DNA from: JAIBDK01 sp965261915
GTDB lineage: Bacteria; Pseudomonadota; Gammaproteobacteria; Arenicellales; Poriferihabitantaceae
Direction of reading: 5' to 3'
Assembly (NCBI GenBank): GCA_965261915.1
Contig: CBDHDW010000013.1
Span: forward strand, 3,100,001 to 3,164,000
DNA length: 64,000 nucleotides
Positions 6,557 through 14,817 of the stretch are shown here, in pieces. Every line of letters begins with the position of its first letter. Position 1 is the stretch's first letter. Below the pieces are notes generated by a model. The model saw only the letters and a program-made list of their open reading frames with translations, had not been told where the DNA came from and did not search any database. Position numbers and translations under genes: made by a program.

Positions 6557-8575
6557 CTAGAGTACCCAATCAGCAGCATCATCGAGAATCTGGGCATGCT
6601 GTAATATATCGATGACCTCAGCCAACGGGTTCTCATAATTACGCCATCTTTCACGCGAGCGGGTATAAATACCTTCCCTGACCTGCCAAATACTTGCGGT
6701 ACGAACGGCGGTATTGGATTTCGTGCTGTCCAGACAGTTTTCCTGCCATTCCAGACCGGCGCCGTCAATAAGGGCTTTTGTCTGGTTTTCATTGTCGCCA
6801 ACAAATTGTTCATAGATAACAGGGTATATCTCGCCTTTAAACAAATCGTTCCAGTGCTTCATCAATTGATGATACTGAATGTAGTAATTTGCCAATGACT
6901 TCAGGTTGTACACAAACCCGATATCGGAACCGTATAGCTGAAAATAATTCGACGTAATGACATCCAGTGGATGTCGGCGACAATGAATAATCCTTGAATC
7001 GGGAAACAGGGATTTAATCAGCCAGACATGGGCAAAATTGAACGGCATTTTGTCCACAAAGCAATCAACATTCAAATCGTGAAGCCGATGAACCCAATCA
7101 AGATAATGATCCGCTGCCTTATCGAGCTCTGAGGTGGAGAGCGAAGTAAAATCGCCAGGGTAGGCGCGCATGGGGTCAGAGCGCTTTTCTATCCGTGCGA
7201 TGGCTTCTTCAATGCAGGGTAACTCACCGCAGCCGAGGACATGGCTATGCCGGGACAAAACCTGTTCTACCAGAGTCGTGCCGCTTCGAGGCATACCGAG
7301 AACGAATACGGGCTTGTGTTTAAAACGTCTGGAACTGGTTGCGGCGGGCTTACGGTCTAATATCTGGCCAATGCTGTTGATGTGACGATAGTATTTATTC
7401 AGGTCTATCCTGGAGTCCTGATATTTCAGATCGTTTCCGACTTTATAGACTTCAAACGCTTGTTTATAGAGTCCGCAATCATCATAAATTTTACCCAGCG
7501 CAAATGAGAGTTTGATTTTTGAGGAATCATCCAGGTCGTCTGATTTTCCCCACAGCTCAATCACGGTTGCGGCATCCTCATCTTCGATGCTTTTGAACTT
7601 CTTCATCGTCGCGATACTTCGATACGCTTCTGCATGTCCGGGATTAAGCTCAAGTGATTTTCGATAAAATGCTTCTGCCCCGGCTTTATCGCCGAGTGAG
7701 GAATAAACCAAGCCAAGGTTGTTAGCGTATTCCGCATTATCAGGATCAATTTCAAATGCCTTTTCGTAATATTCCTTGGACTGGCTAATACCATCGAGTT
7801 GAAACCAGGCTCCCCCAAGCGAATTCAGGGTCTTTGCGTCATTTGGCACGATTTTTAGAATAGCTTCGGCAAAATTGATCGCGCCAAAATGATCTCGAAC
7901 CGCTTCCCTGAAAGAAAGTCCCAAGCGTAAAACCTCTTCACTTTTGGGGAATGATTTCTCCAATGCACCGACTAGCGGTGATGCCTCATTGTAATGCTGC
8001 TGTGTAATTAACATCCTGCCCTTCAGCAATCGGACTTTTAATTCGTCGGGAAACGCATCAAAAAGTTCGTTAGTCAGCCTGTCGGCGATTTCCATATTGC
8101 CCGAACCAAACTCAAGATTTGCCAGATTGACCTTTGCATCAACGTTATACGGTTCAATTTCGAGGCATCGTCGAAAAGTATCCCGCGCCTTCTCAACATC
8201 CGGCTTTTCAGCGAGAAGGGTTGCCAGCAAATTCAATGCCCGCGGATGACGATCATTATGACTTAATACCGAATTAACGGTTTCTTCCGCTTGAGCGAAC
8301 TTACCCAGTTCGTTGTAGGAAATTCCCAGATTGGTCATCGCATCCAATTGCGTTGGCGATAGCTGAAGGCACTTTTTGTAACAATCAACGGCGAATGGGT
8401 GACTGCCCAGATGTTGATGACAAAGCCCGAGGTTATACCAAACCACTGCGCTATGCGGCAGTTGCCTGGAAAGTTTGATAAATCCGCTGCGCGCTTCCAC
8501 CGCTTTACCTTGCTGCATTTTGGTAATTGATTTTTCAAACAGCTTCTGTAAAGCGTTGGCGGAATGGTTGGCCAT
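6557..8575 (-). CDS. TPR-repeat sulfotransferase
   Basis: A 672-residue fusion of about ten N-terminal tetratricopeptide repeats (residues ~5-330; e.g. VWYNLGLCHQHLGSHPFAVD and AEYANNLGLVYSSLGDKAGA) and a C-terminal sulfotransferase domain. The PAPS 5'-phosphosulfate loop FVLGMPRSGTTLVEQ lies near residue 427. The 3'-phosphate-binding segment follows as DSRIIHCRRHPLDVITSNY, in which the Arg and Ser are the expected PAPS contacts. No signal peptide or membrane span is seen, so it is cytoplasmic. Proteins of this architecture are common in marine proteobacteria, and their acceptors (glycan, peptide or lipid) are generally unknown. It is followed 23 bp upstream by thrC on the same strand, so co-transcription is possible. 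Confidence 0.88.
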   Translation of the reverse strand: MANHSANALQKLFEKSITKMQQGKAVEARSGFIKLSRQLPHSAVVWYNLGLCHQHLGSHPFAVDCYKKCLQLSPTQLDAMTNLGISYNELGKFAQAEETVNSVLSHNDRHPRALNLLATLLAEKPDVEKARDTFRRCLEIEPYNVDAKVNLANLEFGSGNMEIADRLTNELFDAFPDELKVRLLKGRMLITQQHYNEASPLVGALEKSFPKSEEVLRLGLSFREAVRDHFGAINFAEAILKIVPNDAKTLNSLGGAWFQLDGISQSKEYYEKAFEIDPDNAEYANNLGLVYSSLGDKAGAEAFYRKSLELNPGHAEAYRSIATMKKFKSIEDEDAATVIELWGKSDDLDDSSKIKLSFALGKIYDDCGLYKQAFEVYKVGNDLKYQDSRIDLNKYYRHINSIGQILDRKPAATSSRRFKHKPVFVLGMPRSGTTLVEQVLSRHSHVLGCGELPCIEEAIARIEKRSDPMRAYPGDFTSLSTSELDKAADHYLDWVHRLHDLNVDCFVDKMPFNFAHVWLIKSLFPDSRIIHCRRHPLDVITSNYFQLYGSDIGFVYNLKSLANYYIQYHQLMKHWNDLFKGEIYPVIYEQFVGDNENQTKALIDGAGLEWQENCLDSTKSNTAVRTASIWQVREGIYTRSRERWRNYENPLAEVIDILQHAQILDDAADWVL

Positions 8576-8598
8576 GGTTTTTCAGTGATGCCGGGGTA

Positions 8599-9987
8599 TT
8601 AATGCTGATGCTTGACAATAAATGATTTCAACTCAGACTGATCATTTTTAATGGTGGTGTACTGTTCATCCAGATCAAAAATATTGCCTGCCTGTTTGGG
8701 TAGAGGTATCTCAATCCCGAGCGCGTTTTTTATGGCATCGGGAAATTTCGCAGGATGTGCAGTGCCGAGAACAATAATGGGTGTGCTGCTGTCTTGCTCC
8801 TGATGTGCAGCCGAGACGCCGATAATCGAATGCGGGTCAATGACCTCTCCGGTGGAATCATGAATTGCCTTCATGTCAATGGATGTTTGCTTGTCGCTTG
8901 ATCTGTATGCGCTGAAATCCTGCCGTGCACGTTGAAGTCGGGTTTTATCAATTGAAAAATGTCCGTGTTCGGAAAACTCAGACATTAGCTGTCGTAAGTG
9001 GTCGGAATCCTGGTCAAGCAATTCAAACAGGTAGCGTTCAAAATTACTGGAAATACCGATATCCATGCTAGGCGAAAGGGTGGCACGAACCCCTTTACGC
9101 GCCATGGTTCCGGTTTCAAAAAATCGCGTCAGAATATCATTCTCATTTGATCCGATAATGAGTTTTTTGATTGGCAGCCCCATTTGTTTTGCGACATAGC
9201 CTGCTAAAACATTACCAAAATTCCCGGTAGGTACCGAGAAACTCACTTCCCTGTCGGGAGAGCCAAGCATAAGTGCAGCCCGAAAATAATAGACAACCTG
9301 AGAGGCGATTCGAGCCCAATTAATCGAATTTACGGCTGACAATGAATGCCTGGACTTAAACTCGAGGTCATTAAACAGCGCTTTAACCAGATTTTGGCAG
9401 TCATCAAACGTGCCTTCTACAGCAAGATTGTGGATATTGGCATCAAGAACGGTTGTCATTTGACGGCGTTGAACATCGGATACCCGATTTTTTGGATGGA
9501 GCATAAACAGCTCGATTGATGACAGTCCCCTCACGCCGGCAATTGCTGCGGATCCGGTGTCGCCAGATGTTCCGCCCAGAATGGTGCAGGATTGATTGTT
9601 CTTGGCTAAAAAATATTCGAAAAAATGCCCAAGCATCTGCAGTGCGTAGTCTTTGAATGCGAAAGTAGGGCCGTGGAACAACTCCAGCAAAAATAATTGA
9701 TGGTCCAACTGCTTTATCGGTGCAATCGCATCGTGATAAAAATTTGAGTAAGTGGAATTGACAAGTGATTCGAGTGTGGCCTTTGGGATACAGTCCCCGG
9801 AGAAGCGACTTAAAATTTGTATTGCCAGGTCGCTATAGGATAATCCCTGCAGTTGGCGGATTTCAGCTTCACTCAGTTTAGGCCAGCTTGCCGGAATATA
9901 AAGCCCACCATCCGCTGCCAAGCCACTCAGGGTCGCATCCTCAAAATCAAGACTGGGAGCCGAACCTCTGGTGCTGATGTATTCCAC
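8599..9987 (-). CDS. thrC: Threonine synthase
   Basis: PLP enzyme that converts O-phosphohomoserine to threonine. The 462-residue length and the start YISTRGSAPSLDFEDA belong to the long (plant/yeast/gamma) ThrC class. The Schiff-base Lys is in LFHGPTFAFKDYALQ near residue 112. The phosphate-binding GGTSGDTGSAAI follows, and VPTGNFGNVLAGYVAK is conserved. The start codon is GTG at 9987. hom is not adjacent, so the classical thr operon is split. The next gene downstream is the TPR-sulfotransferase, 23 bp away. Confidence 0.95.
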   Translation of the reverse strand: MEYISTRGSAPSLDFEDATLSGLAADGGLYIPASWPKLSEAEIRQLQGLSYSDLAIQILSRFSGDCIPKATLESLVNSTYSNFYHDAIAPIKQLDHQLFLLELFHGPTFAFKDYALQMLGHFFEYFLAKNNQSCTILGGTSGDTGSAAIAGVRGLSSIELFMLHPKNRVSDVQRRQMTTVLDANIHNLAVEGTFDDCQNLVKALFNDLEFKSRHSLSAVNSINWARIASQVVYYFRAALMLGSPDREVSFSVPTGNFGNVLAGYVAKQMGLPIKKLIIGSNENDILTRFFETGTMARKGVRATLSPSMDIGISSNFERYLFELLDQDSDHLRQLMSEFSEHGHFSIDKTRLQRARQDFSAYRSSDKQTSIDMKAIHDSTGEVIDPHSIIGVSAAHQEQDSSTPIIVLGTAHPAKFPDAIKNALGIEIPLPKQAGNIFDLDEQYTTIKNDQSELKSFIVKHQH

Positions 9988-10088
9988 AATAATTATCTAG
10001 AGAAAGAAAAAGCCGAATTCTACCATCAGCGAGGACTGCTACGCTGAATCACAATGAATTCGAACTGGACGTAAATTGCGGTAAACAA

Positions 10089-11678
10089 CTATGTGATACG
10101 ATGTTGCTGAAACACTTCCGCGAGACTTTGAATCGCGAGTTTGCCGAGCGGTGTTCGCGGAAGTTCATCGGTAATGGCAAATTGTGTGATTTGGTTGTGG
10201 CGGGACACTTGCAGATTAAATTGTTTTATTGCCAGTCTGACCTGATTTTCATCAAGCTCACTGGATACGACGCAAGCGGGCTTCATGTCCAGTTCGAAGA
10301 CACCGGCTTCCCTGATTCTCGGGTCTCGTTCCAGTAGTATTTCAAGCTCTTCAGGGTAAACATTTTTTCCAGCCTCAGTAACGATAAGCCGCTTCGATCG
10401 ACCCGTTAAAATCAGTCGATTACTCGCGTCAAGTTTGCCGATATCGCCGGTTTTAAACCACTTGCCGTCAAAAGCGTCATCATTGTGCTGTTGGTTTTCA
10501 TAGCCCAACATGACGTTCGGCCCCAGAATATGAACTTCACCTCTACCATCACTATCGGGCTCATGGATTCTGATATCGACACCGTCAATAGCCTTGCCAA
10601 CACTTTCCAGAGAAGCGTCGTATTCTTCCTGAATACTGCTAAGGGGAGCAGTTTCTGTCAGGCCGTAACCCTGACGCAAAGGCAATCCAAGAGTTTGAAA
10701 ATAGTGCGCAATCGTGCTGTCCAGATGCGATCCGCCGCTCACCCACACACGAATATTGCCACCGAGTTTTTTTCGGATGGGTGAATTCAAATATGGTTTC
10801 AACCACTGTGGCGCAAAACGAATAATTCTGACATAGCAGCGAAGAACCGGGCTTGCCTGTGCAAATTTCTGTTCCAATCCGTTCATAATATTTCGAAACA
10901 AGCGTGGAACCGCAATCAGAACGGAAATTTTTTCCTCAGCAAGCGTTGCCATTACTTCACTGGCAGCGAGTACCCGCGGCGTTACGACAATGCCTCCACG
11001 ATAGTAGGGCAGCAGCAGATTAGCGGTTAGTCCCATGGCATGGGAAAAGGGCAATAACGACACAAATCTGTCTGTGTTGGAGAACGATTTAATGTTGCAC
11101 GCGGATAATACATTTGAAACGTGATTGTTATGCGATAAACGAACGATTTTGGGGGTGCCTGTGCTGCCCGAAGTGTAAATTCTGACGGCAACCTTATGGT
11201 CAGTATGCGGCACCGTAATCGCAGATTCTGCTGCTATCGAGGCATCCTTTTTCTGCAAGCTGATCTGCATCAGATTATGATGCAGACAGTCGGATTCGCA
11301 GATCATCATAACTTTAGGATTGAGCGCGGTAATCTGATTCGCGATATCATGATCGCTATTGCCGATATGAATCGGTGCAATTGCAGCGCCCAGCTTCCAG
11401 CTTGCCAGCGCTGCAACACTCCATTCAGGACCATTTGGGGCGGTTATCCCGACGGTGTCTCCGATTCCGATATTTTGTTTTCGAAGCTCACAGGCCGTGG
11501 TTAAAACGGCATCGTAAATTTGCCCGTAGGTAACGATTTTCTTTGAAGACTTGCCACGGCATATCCAGGCGGTCAAATGCTGATTCTTTTTCAGCGATGG
11601 CTCAACCAGGAGCCACAAATTGGTGTTCAATGTAAATATCCTGAGAAATAGTAGCTGATTTATTGTGTATGATAGCAA
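10089..11678 (-). CDS. AMP-forming acyl-CoA synthetase / ligase family enzyme
   Basis: Member of the ANL superfamily, which activates a carboxylic acid as acyl-AMP and usually transfers it to CoA or a carrier protein. Motif A3 is RIYTSGSTGTPK (about residue 170), A5 is GYGLTETAPLSS, A7/A8 are WFKTGDIGKLDASNRLILTG and GRSKRLIVTEAGKNVYPEELE, and the C-terminal Lys is in PRTPLGKLA. Together they make a complete catalytic set. The closest feel is long-chain fatty acyl-CoA or AMP-dependent synthetases with ~530 residues, but the substrate cannot be inferred. The N-terminal ~15 residues (from 11678) are uncertain, because a TTG or other start near NTNLWLLVEP would also fit. It sits alone between thrC and rluD. 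Confidence 0.85.
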   Translation of the reverse strand: MLSYTINQLLFLRIFTLNTNLWLLVEPSLKKNQHLTAWICRGKSSKKIVTYGQIYDAVLTTACELRKQNIGIGDTVGITAPNGPEWSVAALASWKLGAAIAPIHIGNSDHDIANQITALNPKVMMICESDCLHHNLMQISLQKKDASIAAESAITVPHTDHKVAVRIYTSGSTGTPKIVRLSHNNHVSNVLSACNIKSFSNTDRFVSLLPFSHAMGLTANLLLPYYRGGIVVTPRVLAASEVMATLAEEKISVLIAVPRLFRNIMNGLEQKFAQASPVLRCYVRIIRFAPQWLKPYLNSPIRKKLGGNIRVWVSGGSHLDSTIAHYFQTLGLPLRQGYGLTETAPLSSIQEEYDASLESVGKAIDGVDIRIHEPDSDGRGEVHILGPNVMLGYENQQHNDDAFDGKWFKTGDIGKLDASNRLILTGRSKRLIVTEAGKNVYPEELEILLERDPRIREAGVFELDMKPACVVSSELDENQVRLAIKQFNLQVSRHNQITQFAITDELPRTPLGKLAIQSLAEVFQQHRIT

Positions 11679-11808
11679 AGAACATGGATACGGTCAGGCC
11701 TAAATTCAGCGCAAAAGTCTACGAAACGTACTGATTATTGATTCGGAGTTGTCATTTGCGGTTTCATATAGAACCGGAGAACCGGATTCCCGAGCCAGGC
11801 CAAGACCA

Positions 11809-12780
11809 TCAGTTTCTCACGAAATGGTTATCCCAATCGTTTTCCAGCGCTTTAACAAGCTGTGCCAAATCGGCTGGTTGCGGTACTTCCCACTGCATAT
11901 TCTCGCCATTGTTTGGGTGTATTAATGCCAGCCGGCGTGCGTGCAGCGCCTGTCGGTTGAAATTCTGGATTGTCGTTATAAGCTCGGCAGTGGCACGAGT
12001 CGGGAATCGGTTGCGGTTGCCGTAAACCCGATCACCGACCAGCGAAAAGCCTCGCCAGCTCATGTGAACCCGAATTTGGTGGGTTCGGCCGGTTTGCAAA
12101 CTTGCCTCGACCAGTGTGTGCATTCTAAACTTTTGTACTACACGTAAATGGGTAATGGCGGATTTGCCAGAGCGGGTGACGCTCATTTTTAATCGGTCAT
12201 ACCGCGACCGGCCGATGGCTTGATTTATGGTTTCTCCTGAAATTAAAACCCCCTCACAAACGGCAACGTATTGCCGTTTCATTGTTCGGCTTTCCAATTG
12301 TTCAATTAATCGTTGTCTTGCGAGCTCAGTTTTTGCAACCACCATAATCCCGCTGGTATCCTTGTCCAAGCGGTGGACAATTCCGGCGCGTGGTAGCGCA
12401 GCCAATGACGCTTGGTGAAACAACAAGCCATTCAATAGCGTTCCCCGAGGATTGCCGGCGCCCGGATGGACAACCAGGCCAGCAGGTTTGTTAATGACGA
12501 CGATATGGCCGTCCTCGTAAACGATGTTGAGCGGTATGTTTTCCGGCTCGGCTTCAATATTCTGTTTTTTCGGAATATCAATTTCCAGATTCTCCAAGCC
12601 GGCAACTCTTGATTTTTGTTTGATCGGTTTACCGGCAATCCGTACCCGTCCCTGGGAAATCCACTGCTGAATTGCGCTTCTGCTGTGTTCTGGCAACAAC
12701 TCTGCCAGCACTTTATCAATGCGCTCGCCGGCTTTTTCGGCGGGAATTTTCAGAAAAAAATGTGATTCAGAATCCGACAT
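11809..12780 (-). CDS. rluD: 23S rRNA pseudouridine(1911/1915/1917) synthase
   Basis: Converts three uridines in helix 69 of 23S rRNA to pseudouridine, which matters for ribosome assembly and termination. It has an N-terminal S4 RNA-binding domain (GERIDKVLAEL; SRSAIQQWISQGRVRIAGK) and the RluA-type catalytic domain with HRLDKDTSGIMVVAK (nucleophilic Asp near residue 138) and GRTHQIRVHMSW. I use the ATG at 12780 (323 residues). A TTG three codons earlier is possible. It is divergent from bamD, exactly as in E. coli. pgeF (yfiH), normally next downstream, is missing here and lies 20 kb away. Confidence 0.95.
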   Translation of the reverse strand: MSDSESHFFLKIPAEKAGERIDKVLAELLPEHSRSAIQQWISQGRVRIAGKPIKQKSRVAGLENLEIDIPKKQNIEAEPENIPLNIVYEDGHIVVINKPAGLVVHPGAGNPRGTLLNGLLFHQASLAALPRAGIVHRLDKDTSGIMVVAKTELARQRLIEQLESRTMKRQYVAVCEGVLISGETINQAIGRSRYDRLKMSVTRSGKSAITHLRVVQKFRMHTLVEASLQTGRTHQIRVHMSWRGFSLVGDRVYGNRNRFPTRATAELITTIQNFNRQALHARRLALIHPNNGENMQWEVPQPADLAQLVKALENDWDNHFVRN

Positions 12781-12920
12781 GATGAGCAAGATGTGGCAAA
12801 ATAACGGGATTGCCCGGACACAATGAAGTTCCTGGCAACACAGTATGTATTAAACCGAAATTTTACGCCAATTATCCAGACAACATGCAAAATACAACCC
12901 CTAAATTTAATGCTGCGAGT

Positions 12921-13814
12921 ATGACAGTTTCTACCCTTTTTCCGAGGTTTATCATTCTTTGCCTGCTAACCGTTATTATGAGCGGCTGCGGTGTTTTCAA
13001 AAAGGATAAAGAAGACAGCGATGCCACTGCGGAGCAAATTTACGAGGAAGCTCGAACCGCAATTTCGAAGAAACGGTACCAACCTGCGATCGAGCTTTTA
13101 CGCACACTTGAAGCAAAATATCCCTATGGCGTTTATGCAGAGCAGGCGCAGCTGGATACGGTATATGTTTACTATCTGAGTGAGCAACCCGGACTGGCGT
13201 TGGCCGCCGCTGATCGATTTATCAAACTGCATCCCACCCATGAATCCGTCGATTATGCTTATTATCTGAAAGGTTTGGTGTCTTATAACGAAAACAAGTC
13301 TCTAATGGGTCAGTTTATGGGACAGGACGATTTGAGCGACAGAGACGGATCTGCAATCAGAGCCGCATTATCTGCGTTCGAACAACTTTATACCCTGCAT
13401 CCAGACAGTCAATACGGTCCAGAAGCAAGAAAGCGTGCAAAATATTTAAAAAATGCGCTGGCCAAAAATGAAATTGCAATCGCGCGATATTATTATTCAA
13501 AAGGGGCGCATGTCGCTGTGGTTAATCGAGCCAAGGGTGTGGTTGAAGCGTATTCTGCAACGCCTGCTGTAGAGCAGGCGTTGGCATTAATGATGTTTAG
13601 CTATACTAAAATGGGGTTTAATGACCTCGCCACGGATTCACGCCGGGTTTTGGAGCTCAATTTCCCCAATAGCGAATACCTTGATATGGAAGTGGAAAAG
13701 ATTAAGTTTTCCAACGCCGGCGGGTCTGACGGTCAGGTGTCAGATGGTGAAGAAGATGGCTGGTTTTCGTCGTTTACCGGTTTGTTTGGCAAAGATGAAG
13801 ACCATGCGGAGTAG
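12921..13814 (+). CDS. bamD: Outer membrane assembly lipoprotein BamD
   Basis: Essential lipoprotein of the BAM complex with five TPR-like repeats that recognises the C-terminal signal of barrel proteins. The signal peptide from Met 12921 ends in the lipobox IMSGC. YEEARTAISKKRYQPAIELL and the following FYPDSQYGPEA-like segment (LHPDSQYGPEARKRAKYLKN) are typical. Two upstream in-frame ATGs (12885, 12810) would give an unusually long n-region, so I prefer 12921, although no start has a strong ribosome-binding site. The acidic C-terminal tail (SDGEEDGWFSSFTG) is not conserved. It is divergent from rluD and convergent with purC. Confidence 0.93.
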   Translation: MTVSTLFPRFIILCLLTVIMSGCGVFKKDKEDSDATAEQIYEEARTAISKKRYQPAIELLRTLEAKYPYGVYAEQAQLDTVYVYYLSEQPGLALAAADRFIKLHPTHESVDYAYYLKGLVSYNENKSLMGQFMGQDDLSDRDGSAIRAALSAFEQLYTLHPDSQYGPEARKRAKYLKNALAKNEIAIARYYYSKGAHVAVVNRAKGVVEAYSATPAVEQALALMMFSYTKMGFNDLATDSRRVLELNFPNSEYLDMEVEKIKFSNAGGSDGQVSDGEEDGWFSSFTGLFGKDEDHAE

Positions 13815-13856
13815 CTAACGCCGCATTTGGATTGCCGGATGTTCCGGCACTGAAAT

Positions 13857-14741
13857 TTAGCCGGTTAATACTTTCTCAGCTTCGGCGTATTTTTGAGCGG
13901 TTTTTTCGACAATTTCAGCTGGCAAAATCGGTGCTGGCGGCGTTTTATCCCAATCGAGTGTTTCCAGATAATCACGAACAAACTGTTTGTCATAACTGGG
14001 TGGACTTGTTGCTGGGCTATATTGATCTGCTGGCCAAAACCGAGATGAATCCGGCGTTAAAACTTCATCGATGATATGCAGTTCATCGTTATCGTCGAGA
14101 CCGAACTCAAATTTCGTATCGGCAATAATAATTCCCCGCCGGCGTGCGTACTCTGCCGCTTCGGTATAGATTTGCAGGCTCAGATCCCGAACGCGTGTGG
14201 CGACCGCTTCTCCCAATAAATCAATGGTTTCTTCGAAACTGATATTTTCATCGTGTTCACCCATTTCCGCTTTTGTGGATGGCGTAAAAATGGCTTCTGG
14301 CAATTGATCGGCCTGACGCAGATTCTCCGCTAAGGCAATGCCGCAAACCCCTCCGCTTTGTTGGTAGTCCTTCCATCCGGAGCCGATCAGGTAACCCCGA
14401 ACAATCGCCTCAACCGGCAACGGCCGCAATTTCTTTACAACAATCGCGCGATCACCCAGTGTGGCACGTTCACCTTCATCGGGTACAACCTCTGATAAAG
14501 GTTTATCGCTTAAGTGGTTTTGAATCAAGTGCGCCGTGCGAGCGAACCAGAAATTGGCCACACGGGTAAGCACCTCGCCTTTCCCGGGTATGGCTTGAGA
14601 CAATATCACATCAAATGCCGATAATCGATCACTCGTGACAATCAGCAGATGATTCTCATCCGCCTCGTAGATATCACGGACTTTTCCGCGATTGAGTAGT
14701 TTTAAATTACGAATGCTGGATTCTAAAAGTGCCTGGCTCAT
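13857..14741 (-). CDS. purC: Phosphoribosylaminoimidazole-succinocarboxamide synthase
   Basis: SAICAR synthase of purine biosynthesis: it joins CAIR and aspartate using ATP. At 294 residues it is the longer, yeast-like form. Landmarks are LLNRGKVRDIYEAD (ATP-binding), SDRLSAFDVIL, RPLPVEAIVRGYLIGSGWKD and IADTKFEFG, with DEVLTPDSSRFWPAD late in the chain. The usual bacterial partner bamC lies elsewhere in this window (4.2-4.9 kb). The stop is 43 bp from the converging bamD stop. Confidence 0.96.
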   Translation of the reverse strand: MSQALLESSIRNLKLLNRGKVRDIYEADENHLLIVTSDRLSAFDVILSQAIPGKGEVLTRVANFWFARTAHLIQNHLSDKPLSEVVPDEGERATLGDRAIVVKKLRPLPVEAIVRGYLIGSGWKDYQQSGGVCGIALAENLRQADQLPEAIFTPSTKAEMGEHDENISFEETIDLLGEAVATRVRDLSLQIYTEAAEYARRRGIIIADTKFEFGLDDNDELHIIDEVLTPDSSRFWPADQYSPATSPPSYDKQFVRDYLETLDWDKTPPAPILPAEIVEKTAQKYAEAEKVLTG

Positions 14742-14817
14742 TGTTCTTTGGGAAGTTGAAAAGCGGGCTATTGTAACAATTCCTGGTCGATTTTTACGAA
14801 ATAGCCTGCCTAAAAAG

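Noticed and set aside
8599..9987. A riboswitch or attenuator in front of thrC
   Set aside because: The ~100 bp upstream show no conserved riboswitch elements or Thr/Ile-rich leader peptide that I can recognise.
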